A DNA stretch of 64,000 bases from Conus ventricosus (Eukaryota; Mollusca; Gastropoda; Neogastropoda; Conidae), in assembly GCA_018398815.1 (NCBI GenBank), contig CM031602.1, positions 102,250,671 through 102,314,670 of the forward strand, in the 5' to 3' direction. The number at the start of each line of letters is the position of its first letter. Position 1 is the first letter of the stretch. Of this stretch, positions 55,085-64,000 are shown one piece after another. The notes beneath the pieces were generated by a model. It saw nothing but the letters and a program-made list of their open reading frames with translations, was not told the origin of the DNA and made no database searches. The position numbers and the translations under genes are program-made.

Positions 55085-58000
55085 GTAAAATACAAAAGGC
55101 CCAAAGAGGGTGGTGGTGTTTTGGGGGTTTGGTTTTATGGCGGAGTATTTTAAGTTGGCACATAAGAGGGTTTTAAAATTTTTGGGTTTGTTTAAAGGTT
55201 GATATGCTTTGGCGGGGTTTGGGTTTGGGATTCGGGCCCAAATTTCCCTTTGACGGGAAAAGGTTATTTTTTTAAACTGGTTTTGAATAAGTAAAATTTG
55301 GGAAAAACAGGGACATGAAGTTTGGGTAGGCCTTGGGAATTTATTAAAGAATTTTTAAAAATTTAATGTTGGGGTGCCTTCCCAGACACAATTTTGTGCA
55401 TTATGACCCCTTTGTTGTTTTTAAAATCTCAGCCCCTTAAATGGGAAAAACTTGAACCCTTTTTTTAGTCGAGTCCAGAAGACTACTGTTTTTTTAGGGG
55501 GACTAATTTGGTGCTCGTTTTGGAGGTTAACAAGGGTTTGAGAGTGTTAGCGCTAGCACAGCCCCATGAGTGGGTTCCTTAGTTTTTGTTTTAATTGAAT
55601 TTGGCCGGGAAAAAGAGGCTTGGGGGAATTTGCAGGTGGGGGAAAGCGTTTTTTTTTGGAGAGTTGATAAACTTTTTTGTGAAACTTTTTTTGCATAGTG
55701 AGGTTATGTGAGTTTTGAAAAACTCTTTTTTTTAATTGTTTTTCCCTAGCACTTTGAAGGCATTTTTAACCGTTCAAGGGGTTTTCTTTTTTAAAGATGT
55801 ACAGGGGGAAAAATTTAGAGTGAGATTTTGTTTTTTTTGCCTGGTTGTGATAAGCATGGATTTAGTTTTTTGAGGGGGGAAGCCCCCCTGTGATTTGGTT
55901 CAGTCCTTTTACAAAGATCATTCCATTTCTTGAAAAAGTTTGTGCAAGAACAGTAACATCAGAAGGGTTTTGTGTGTTTGTTGTGTCATCAGAAAATTTT
56001 CACAGGTGGATGTGTTTGTAGAGGGGGATCATTGATGAAAATTGTGAATAATAAGGGCCCCAAGTTAGAGCTTGGGGGGATCGCCTTAGGAATGTGTTTA
56101 AAATGAAAGGAAGGTTTTTTTAAATTTTTCCCCTTTTTGTTGCCTATTTGAGATTATGGGTGAAAAAAGCTTTTAAGATTTCCTGTGGTTTAGCCATTTT
56201 TTAATTTTTTTTTTTTAAGAAAAAAAGGGTTTGTGGTTATAACTTTCAAAGGGTTTTTTTTGAAATCAAAAAATAGGACCCACAATATTTGTTGTTGTTA
56301 ACCCTGTTTACCCAAAGGCTTTCAACGAGGTTGATAAGTGTGTGGGGCCCTTGAAATGGTTTTTGTGGGGCCCCCGGGGACTTTTCTTGGATAAAAGAAA
56401 GTGGTATGTTTAAAGGTGGTTTTTAATGTGTGTTTGTTTATGTGTTTTTAAAAGGGTTTTTAAAAAAAGAGTGGAAATGTTTGAATTGGCTGTAGTTTGT
56501 AGGTTCGAGTGTCCCCCTCCCTTTTTTGTTAGGAAGGGATTTTTTGTTTTTTAAAAATTTTGGGAAAAATTTTGATTTTTGTCGTTAAAAAGTTTTGGAA
56601 GGTATGTAAACGTTTTTTTAATTGCAGGGGGGTGATAGTTTGAGAATTTTGCCTTTCTGGGGCCACCCCCCCCGGCGGTATTGACTTTTTTTGGGTTTGG
56701 GGTTAGGTAGTGTTAGCTTTTTTAATATGTTATTGGGGGAATATAAAGTTCGACGTGTTTGTTTTTATCATGGAATATTGTTTCGTTTTTAAAGGGGTTC
56801 TTTTTGATCTTAAAGATTCACCCCTTTGACAATTTTTATTGGCTATGGGTGAAAAAATTTGGGTTTGTTCAGTTGTTCGACAGAGTTTTCTTTAATTTTT
56901 GTTGTTTTTGAAGGGGGGATTTGATTGTTTGAAAGCTCTTTAAAATACCCTCCCCATACTAAATTTTGGGTTCTGATTTGATGAATTTTTTTCTCGTTAG
57001 TATTTTTTTTTTCTCTGCGCTTCTGTGAATTTATTGCATTTCTCGGGTATTCTAGATTCTCTTTCATAGCCCTGTTGTTTAAGAAAATTTTTCTAAGATA
57101 ACCTGCCCCCTGTAAAAATTTTTTAGTTTTAAAATGCCCGGGTTTGGGGGTTTTGTCGTACTCTAAAAGTTTTTGGGGGGGGGCGTGGGTTTTTCATATA
57201 TTTTGTAAAATTTTGATCCCAAAAATTTCCCCAGCAAATTTGGATCGTTATGTTGTTTAAAAGGATGAGAGATTTGAAAACTAAAACAAGTCATGTAGAA
57301 AATTTTTGGTTGTTAAAGTTTGGGAAAACAACGGTTTGTTTAAATTTTTCTTTTGTCCCGTTTTGGGGAAATTTTTTTCCTTTTTTGGACCCCTGTGCCC
57401 CAAAATGGGAATGATCCTACAGTTTAGAAAGGGGAAAAAAGGCTTTTGCTATGTGAGTTTTTCTGAAAATAAAAAATGGTCGATAATTGTCTTAGAGTTT
57501 GGTGTGACTCTGGGTTTGGGGATTCGATGAGTTGATGCCCGGTTAAACAGATTGAAAACTTGCGTCCAAAATTTTTTTTGTGCTTTCAGAAGGTCTGTGT
57601 TAAAGTCTCCGAGAAAAAATTAAATTTTCCCTTTGGGTTCTAGTGAGACTGCATCCATCATCGGAATAAATTTGTCGACCCCGTTTTCTCTTTTCCCGAT
57701 GGGTTCCCGTTGCAGAATCCAAAAAAAAAGGGGAAAGGGTTTTTTTTAAACTTAACTTCTATTTCCAAAAACCCTTCTACCCGTTTGTTTGTGGGGTAGA
57801 AGTGTTTGAAAAACTTAAAGGGGTTTTGCTGGGGTGAAGATAAAAGACCCCCCTTCTTTCGTTTGTGCAGGATCTTTTCCCGGGTTACGTTAAAACCTGG
57901 TTTGTAATCTTTTTTCGGTAATGGGGTTTAGTTAATCGGATTTTAAAAGAGCCCCAAAATTTTGATAAAAGGGTTTTCCATGGGTTTTAAAAAACAGTGG

Positions 58001-58420
58001 GTTTTTATACCCCGATGTCTTTTAACTGCATGTTGGTATTAAGGGGAAAGATTTTTTAAATCCTTCTTTGCCCCCTGGAAAATACAGATGGTTTTTGTCA
58101 TTTGTTTGGGTGCATGTTTTGATGATAGTAGGAGGGCGATTTCGCACGTTAACCCGCGTTGGGGTTTGGATGATCAAGGAAAAAAAATAAGATCACATAA
58201 AAGGGGGGAAAATTGGGTTTGGGTTTACACAGGTTTCAACTTTGGGGAAACCCAAAAAAATATGAGAAAAAAAGAAAATTTCCAAAATTATGCAGTAAGC
58301 CCCCGATCCGATGGTTTTGATTTGGATACACTTTTTGGGAAAAGGAAAAAATACATTTACCCCATAAAGGGAAATAAATTTGAAACAAAATTACCCCAAA
58401 AAAGGGGATAGAAGAAAGGG
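55085..58420 (-). mobile_element. Corrupted LINE with endonuclease and reverse transcriptase motifs
   Basis: Minus-strand words survive in the expected order. FNFFLGDFNTDLLK (about 57595-57640) is the endonuclease catalytic strand. RVTPNSKTIIDHFLFSE (about 57470-57530) is the endonuclease end. A degraded G-x-x-F-x-x-F-x-K-x-F segment lies at about 56255-56320. NLGPLLFTIFINDPPL (about 56012-56065) is the RT G-x-P-Q-x-x-hydrophobic-G-P block, with a DDTT word just after it (about 55985). This is a CR1/L2/Jockey-type ORF2. No single frame is longer than about 75 codons because of very poor sequence. Confidence 0.7.
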
Positions 58421-58424
58421 GGAA

Positions 58425-60560
58425 AAAAAAAAAAAAAAAAAAGTTAAAAATGAAGACAAAAAAATGCAAAGAAACAAAAACTTCAAAAAAGAGAACAAAT
58501 TTTTTAAAAAAAAGAGGGAAAAAAAAAATTTATTAATTAAATTTTAACAAGTCCAAAGCCCCAAATTTTAAAATGCGAGTTGGCTACGCACAAATTGCCC
58601 CGTTTGCAGTAAAAAAGCAGTTTTTTTCCCTTTTTGGGTCTCCCGTTTTAGAGGCTTTGTTTGAATCCTTTTTTCTAAGGCTCACAGTCTGCATTTTAAA
58701 GAAAATTTTATATATTTTTGTGGTAAAGTTACTTGGATAACGGGAAAACAGCACTGGGGACAGGGTAAAGTTAACACACAAACACACAAAACACAAATAG
58801 TAAGGTTAAGGAAAACCCGCATCGCAAGTTTAAAATTTTTCATGAAAAAAAAAAAAAAAGGGAAGGGGTGTAGGGTTGTGGAAAAAAACCACCAGGTGAA
58901 GCCTTGTGTACCAAAAAACTTGGTCTACACTTTGCTTTACCCGTCTTTGAGGGAGTGGAGGGTGTTTTTGTTGCATTTTGGTCCACGGAAAAAATTTTTA
59001 AAAGAAAAGGTTTTAAAAATTAACGGTTCTTTTACATACGGGACACTACAGACATGGCCTGTAGCACGCATAATCACACTTTCACAAAACACACCAAAGC
59101 ACACATACAGGACCAAACACTCATATAAGACCCCTCACCACACCACACCCCAAACACCCCACAACAACCCCACACACACACACACAACACACACCAACCC
59201 CTCCCCCACACACAAACCACAAAACCCCAAAAATTTATACGGGACAAATTAAAAAAATTTCATTCAATTTAAAACACATACATACAAATTTTTGGCGCTC
59301 TTGCACTCGGGCCCTTTCCTCTCTCCCCTCTCTTCTCTCTCTCCTCTCTCTCCTTTTCTCTCTTCTCTCCCCTCTCTCCTTTTTTTTCTTCTCTCCTCTC
59401 TTCAAAACACAACACACACCCCACATATACAAAAAAGCACACTCATACAAAACACACCGCGCACGCTCGCACGCCCCCGCGGGACACACACACCAAAACC
59501 CACAAAACCACACACCACACACACAACCACACACACACCCCAAAACACACAACACTTAATCCCCCCACAAATACCACTCAAAAAAGGGAAACTGCTAAAC
59601 CCTTCGTAAAAACTTTTTCCGCGGGGCCCTACAAAGGGAAAAACCCAAATTAAAAAATTTGTGCTTCTCGCACAAACACAAAATGGCCTGAATCAGAAGT
59701 GTGGGGGAAGCATGGGGGGGTGGGGGGGGCATGAAGAAATGGCCAGTACCCTGGAAAGAAATTTAAGGAGGCTGGTCCCTGGGGAAAATAAATGAAGGGT
59801 GGGGAGGGGAAAAGGCATAGGTGGGGGGGGGACAGACCCGTTGAACCAGGGGATGGGGGGAAGAGCGCTCTCGCCTGGGGGGAAAAAACATAGTGGGCGG
59901 TAACTTCGGGTTTTTGGGGAAGACGGACTGGGGCCAGGGATGTGTCATGGTCCCTACACACATCTGGTGGGGCGTGGTCTTGGAGGATCTTTCAGGAGGG
60001 GGGAAAGGGGGCGGTGGGGGAAAGGGTGTGTCAATTTAAACCTAGTGTTGGTGTTATTTGGGGTAGGGTTTGTTGAGTGAGGGTGGCTGGAGTTCTCGTG
60101 GTCACTCTGTGTAATAAAAAGGGAGCTAGGGTGGTGGAGGCGGGGGGCTTCCTGGAGGGGGGGGGGGGGAGGGATTGGAAGTGGGTTTAAACCCGGCGGG
60201 GAGGTTGGGGGAAATTTTGAGAGGGTGAATGGGGGAGGGAGGAGGGGGGGGGTTTTGGATTGGGGCATCGTCGCCCCCTTTTGGGGCATGAGGGGGTTTT
60301 GGCCCCCGTAGGGGTGGGTAGGAGGGCCCGTCGTTTTGGGGGGGAGGGTTTTGCATCACACGTTCCCCTCAATTTCCCGCGGGTTGTGTAGAGTTGTAGT
60401 TTCAAACGCCCGTCTCGGGGCACCGGCTGGGTTTGAAGGTGGCGAGAGAGAGAGGAGAGAGAGGGGGAAAAGAAGAGAGAGAGGGAGGATGAGGATAGAG
60501 AGGGGATGAGGGGAGAGAGAGAGTGAGAGAAGAAAGAGAGAAGTCAAACATTCGAGGTCA
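58425..60560. other. No recognised gene; simple-sequence rich
   Basis: CA-rich (59090-59220), TC-rich (59310-59400), CA (59405-59545) and G-rich or GA-rich (59820-60540) tracts in poor sequence. Frames across these tracts are artefacts. Confidence 0.5.
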
Positions 60561-61080
60561 AAAAGTTTCATTTTATAAAGGCCTCAGCCCCCTTTGAATG
60601 GGGAAATTTCACTGTGGATTCTTTTTGCAAATTTTTTTTTGGTTTTTTTCTTTTCGTTATACAGATACTTTGCTTCTTGAACGCTTTCTGTAAATGAATA
60701 GCCGAATGTCTAACGGTGTTTCCTTTTATGACGACATTAACAGGGTTAATTTGAAAAGGCATGGATTATTGAAATACTCTTGCGGGATTCGTTACTGGAC
60801 AAGCCAATAAGAAATGAACTTCATCCTCGTTCGTATTTCAATATAATGGGACAGATCAGATTTCTGGTCAACGACTGTCTGTAACGAAAATAGTGAGTGA
60901 AAAGATCAGAGTCACTAGATCTAGACTTAGTCATGATGCGTTTCATATGTTTGTCTAATTTCATTTAATTTAGACAGGTAAACATCGTAAATGGTTGTAC
61001 GTTCTGTGTAATTATAATCAGTCGCTGTTTTGTACATGCGAATTCCAATTAAGCTACTTACAATTCAGTTACTTATTATT
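60561..61080. other. AT-rich non-coding stretch
   Basis: No gene seen. Confidence 0.4.
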
Positions 61081-61084
61081 TTTC

Positions 61085-61100
61085 ATTTATTCACTTATTC

Positions 61101-61163
<63 letters not shown>

Positions 61164-61290
61164 TTATTATTATTATTATTATTATTATTTCATTTATGTT
61201 TTCTAATTTCTTTTTTTCCCTTACAATTTATGTTTCATTTATTTATTTATTTATTATCATTTTTTTCTTCAATTTATTTATTATGATTTT
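61085..61290. repeat. (TTTA)n/(TTA)n microsatellite
   Basis: TTTA then TTA repeats in two blocks separated by a short T-rich segment. A 151-codon frame crossing it is a repeat artefact. Confidence 0.9.
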
Positions 61291-61699
61291 TATAAAAATC
61301 TATTTTCTAAATATATTTCTGTATCATGCTTTTATTACCTTTACCTTCAAAATAATTGTTAGCTGTATCATCAGTAATACTATTGTTAGCATTGATCTCA
61401 CCATCGCACTAACGTGTTGCTCGGCAACCATGCCGTTTACCATCCTCTAACCCACTCTCCTTTCTCCCATACTACAACTGTTATTTTGCATTATCACCAA
61501 AAGTGTAGTAATCCTGTCTTGATATATTATTTCAATAGTTTAACCTTTGTTAGTATTCCTATCAGTTATAGTTATTACCATCATTATTACCTTGACTCAC
61601 ACATTATCTCCCTTCTAACAGACCGTTTTCATTCAACGCCTACCTTGCGCTGAAGAGATCAAGCTGAGTGACAAACTCATTCATTTCATTGTCCTATTT

Positions 61700-61750
61700 G
61701 TTGGTGTCTTGCCTGAAGAAGACCAAAGAGGTCAAAAACGCGTCGTGCTT
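61700..61750 (+). other. Possible Penelope-like terminal motif
   Basis: TTGCCTGAAGAAGACCAAAG then AGGTCAAAAACGCGTCGTGC. The CTGAAGAAG...GTC...AAACG(C)GTCG pattern resembles the end region of many Penelope-like and other invertebrate retroelements. No RT or GIY-YIG motif was seen nearby. Confidence 0.25.
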
Positions 61751-61759
61751 TGTCTTGTG

Positions 61760-62320
61760 GACTCGTTTGTTCACGTTTCTCTTGGCGGTTCGCTAACATT
61801 TATTTAAGACATACGCATACAATCTCGTTCTCACATTAGTCACTATGTTTTTCTTTCCTCTGTCATCTGAGTCTGACATCATCCGATATGCTTTGTATAT
61901 TAATCTGTAATCCTGCATCTGAATAATTTTAAGCCAATAGTGAACACATTCAACAACGGAATTAACATATATGGAAATCTAGCTATTTCATCATGTAAAA
62001 ATCATTTGGCGTTAGCAATAATACTCCCAAGGATTTTCTTTCAAAGCAAATTTAACAATGAACACTAGCAGCAGTATCAAGGCCCATACTTCAGCTCCAC
62101 TATGTAAAAGAGGTTGAACTTCTGCATCAAAAAAACTTCAAAACAAAGTAAGGGAGTTGCTATTGGCAACGTCAATATCTTTAGTATGCTCAATGATACA
62201 TTTTAGTCCTACTGTTAGATACTGTCAAGCAAAGATAACTTTTAAGCACGTTGATAAATATATTATTGCTACTAGAATTAGACCAAGTCTCCCAACAGAA
62301 GAAGATGCACTACTCACTCG
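61760..62320. other. AT-rich non-coding stretch between motifs
   Basis: No gene recognised. Confidence 0.4.
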
Positions 62321-62366
62321 TAGCTTTCGACAGCCATCGGCCATCTTCCTCAGCGATGCTGTTGCT
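62320..62366 (-). other. Possible Penelope-like terminal motif, opposite strand
   Basis: On the minus strand: GCTGAGGAAGATGGCCGATG followed by GCTGTCGAAAGCTACGAGTG. The same type of motif as at 61700, with CTGAGGAAG and GTCGAAAGC, but facing the other way. Confidence 0.3.
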
Positions 62367-62380
62367 GACTGAGTGAAACT

Positions 62381-62430
62381 CGATTCAGATCACGCGACCT
62401 GGGACAAACCCAGGTCACGTGATCGAATCA
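62381..62430. repeat. Inverted repeat (hairpin), arms about 22 bp, loop 5 nt
   Basis: CGATTCAGATCACGCGACCT-GGG is followed after ACAAA by CCCAGGTCACGTGATCGAAT-CA, which pairs with one mismatch and one bulge. It lies next to the motif at 62320-62366. Confidence 0.8.
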
Positions 62431-62432
62431 GT

Positions 62433-62578
62433 GAAGCGTATAGCGTGGGCAACGTGTAGCGGCCTCGGTCCCTGTGAGCAGGGGGTTGGTGGCTGCAATG
62501 TAGATGAAGCGTAAGCAGGGGCAAGGTGTAGCAAGCCTTGGTCCCTGTTGAGCAGGGGTAGGTGGCTGCGATGTAGAT
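62433..62578. repeat. Tandem duplication, 73 bp x 2
   Basis: GAAGCGTA...GTGTAGC...GGTCCCTGT(T)GAGCAGGGG...GGTGGCTGC(A/G)ATGTAGAT occurs twice in a row with about 85% identity. Confidence 0.85.
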
Positions 62579-62677
62579 GGCTGCTTGACTCCTCCCTGGA
62601 ACCACTTGTTTAATAGATATATTTCCAAGTATCTACATACCTTAACAACAGGCATTATAGATCATAGTATGTTCATC

Positions 62678-62679
62678 TG

Positions 62680-62770
<91 letters not shown>
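62678..62770. repeat. (GA)n microsatellite
   Basis: About 45 GA dinucleotides with two interruptions. Confidence 0.95.
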
Positions 62771-62775
<5 letters not shown>

Positions 62776-62884
62776 CACAATCGCCCCCCACCTCATTTTT
62801 AAAAAAAAACTATTGATATATACAAACCCAAGACTAGAAATATCAATTAAGTGACGGTACATCAACAAGTAGCCGTAATTGCAG

Positions 62885-63028
62885 AGGAGAGAGAGAGAGA
62901 GAGGGCGAGAGGAGAGAACGAGAGAGAGAGGGAGAGAGAGAGAGAGAGAGATGAGCGGAGAGAGAGAGGAGAGAGAGAGAGGGATGAGAGAGAGAGAGAG
63001 AGAGAGAGAGAGTGAGTGAGAGAGAGAT
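62885..63028. repeat. (GA)n microsatellite, interrupted
   Basis: GA dinucleotides with ATGAG and GCGAG interruptions. Confidence 0.95.
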
Positions 63029-63261
63029 AGATAATTTTTATACTTTCATTTTCCTCTTCTAAAATATCATGTACTAAATATGTTATGGATTTTGAATAAA
63101 GACAACAATGCACCAATACATTCAACAGTAATCAGAACACAGATTTATCACTATTGTAGTTGCAGAGCTACCATAAATGAATAGCATGAGGATGTCAATC
63201 AATAGTGATAATGCACTAATAAAATCAGTGACCATGACACGCATTTATCATGATGTAATTC

Positions 63262-63343
63262 TTTCTTCTTCTTCTTCTTCTTCTTTCTTCTTCTTCTTCT
63301 TCTTCTTCTCTTCTTCTCTTCTTCTTCTTCTTCTTCTTCTTCC
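63262..63343. repeat. (TTC)n microsatellite
   Basis: About 25 TTC triplets with occasional one-base shifts. Confidence 0.95.
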
Positions 63344-63760
63344 TTTAAAACACCAACATCATTTTAATTGATGGTTCTGTCGTAGTTTGGGGAGATTGTC
63401 GATATTGTTGTGAGGATTTGTACTGGGAAGGATGGCAGAGGGGAGGGGGGATTGAAGGGAATAGTGGTCAGGAGGATGGTAAGGGTTGGGGGGGATGATG
63501 GGGGAAGGAGGGGGTGGTGTTGTTTCAGATTCTAGAGATGGGAGGCCAGCCTGGACTTGAAGGAGTCCAGTGGACTCTGCTGTCATAACCTCCTGAGGCA
63601 GGTCTGTTCTAGATGTGGGAATCTGGAATTTGGAATAATTGCAATCATTGATAAAACCAAGAGTAAGCATATCTGTCATTTATCATTATCTGGTTAGAAA
63701 ATCAAAGGTTGGGAAGTGACGTAACACTTTAGGTACGTAGCGAAACAGGAGGTGTGCGTG
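63344..63760. other. No recognised gene
   Basis: A 106-codon minus frame (63359-63679) has a Pro-rich middle and no known domain. It could be a chance frame, so I do not call it a gene. Confidence 0.4.
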
Positions 63761-63780
63761 GTACAGCATTTGTCTCAAAC

Positions 63781-63986
63781 AGTGATTATCTGCTGTGACA
63801 TGTGTATTATGTTGTCTCTAACAGTGATTATCTGCTGTGAAATGTGTAATCAGTTGTCTCTAACAGTGATTATCTGCTGTGAAATGTGTAATCAGTTGTC
63901 TCTAAAAGTGATTATCTCGGAAATATGTATCAGTTGTCTCTAACAGTGATTCTGCTGTGAATATTGATCAGTGTTCTGTGTATCTG
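63781..63986. repeat. Minisatellite, 42 bp x 5
   Basis: Unit AGTGATTATCTGCTGTGAAA plus TGTGTAATCAGTTGTCTCTAAC. Units start at 63781, 63823, 63865, 63907 and 63945, the last two shorter. It continues towards the window end. Because 42 is a multiple of 3, a 14-residue repeat frame stays open, but no gene is implied. Confidence 0.95.
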
Positions 63987-64000
63987 TGTAATTTTCAACT

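Noticed and set aside
60995..61450. 151-codon plus-strand frame with apparent membrane segments
   Set aside because: It is the TTTA/TTA microsatellite read as Phe/Leu/Ile/Tyr.
62381..62430. Rho-independent terminator
   Set aside because: The hairpin lacks a T run and the DNA is eukaryotic.
63359..63679. 106-codon minus frame with a Pro-rich middle
   Set aside because: No known domain, no neighbouring exon signals, and a Pro-rich stretch that follows from G-rich DNA.

Overview
The window looks like animal nuclear DNA, most likely from a marine invertebrate. A mollusc is my best guess, from the mix of repeats and not from any diagnostic gene. I found no intact host gene, tRNA, rRNA or CRISPR array. 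Nearly everything recognisable is a mobile or virus-derived element, most of it broken by frameshifts and stops. Long stretches (about 1-15.1 kb, 25-36 kb, 43.86-49.2 kb and 54.1-60.5 kb) have an unnatural texture in which neighbouring bases collapse into short homopolymers. These look like poor consensus, so reading frames there are unreliable. The stretches 15.15-25, 36.1-43.8, 49.2-53.9 and 60.6-64 kb read cleanly.

Left third (1-19.1 kb): remains of a large virus-like DNA element, probably of the Polinton/Maverick or a related double-jelly-roll class (tentative). The better copy holds, in order, a coiled-coil gene, a proline-rich single-span membrane protein, a tiny antisense hydrophobic ORF, an unknown minus-strand gene ('X'), a possible capsid-type gene, and a degraded FtsK/HerA (A32-like) packaging ATPase with recognisable Walker A, Walker B and downstream motifs. 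The membrane-gene end, the tiny ORF and gene X occur a second time, in the same order and strands, at 345-1295. There are therefore two copies about 15 kb apart. A near full-length Jockey-type LINE (9565-15226, minus strand) sits inside the coiled-coil gene with a 10-bp target duplication.

19-30.8 kb: a 16-copy minisatellite of about 42 bp, a dead hAT-type transposase gene with an N-terminal zinc finger and the C-terminal dimerisation motif, then microsatellite-rich sequence with no recognised gene.

30.8-39.1 kb: a second, 5'-truncated Jockey copy, itself split by about 4 kb and about 0.6 kb of unrelated sequence. It also carries a 64-bp insertion of its own family's 3' end with a 12-bp target duplication.

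39.6-51 kb: a 29-bp minisatellite, then a Ty3/gypsy retrotransposon: probable LTR end, tRNA-Lys-type primer binding site, a leader with 45-bp repeats, Gag with one CCHC knuckle, a DSG protease, reverse transcriptase and RNase H. A third long Jockey copy (43714-49800) is inserted in the reverse transcriptase with an exact 11-bp target duplication. The element runs into a 100-N assembly gap, so no 3' LTR is seen.

51.1-64 kb: ORF1 and endonuclease of another LINE (minus strand), a badly corrupted LINE with endonuclease and reverse transcriptase motifs (55.1-58.4 kb, minus), then AT-rich and microsatellite DNA with possible Penelope-like terminal motifs, a hairpin and two small tandem repeats. 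The window is best read as a stack of nested insertions whose order can be partly worked out from target duplications.
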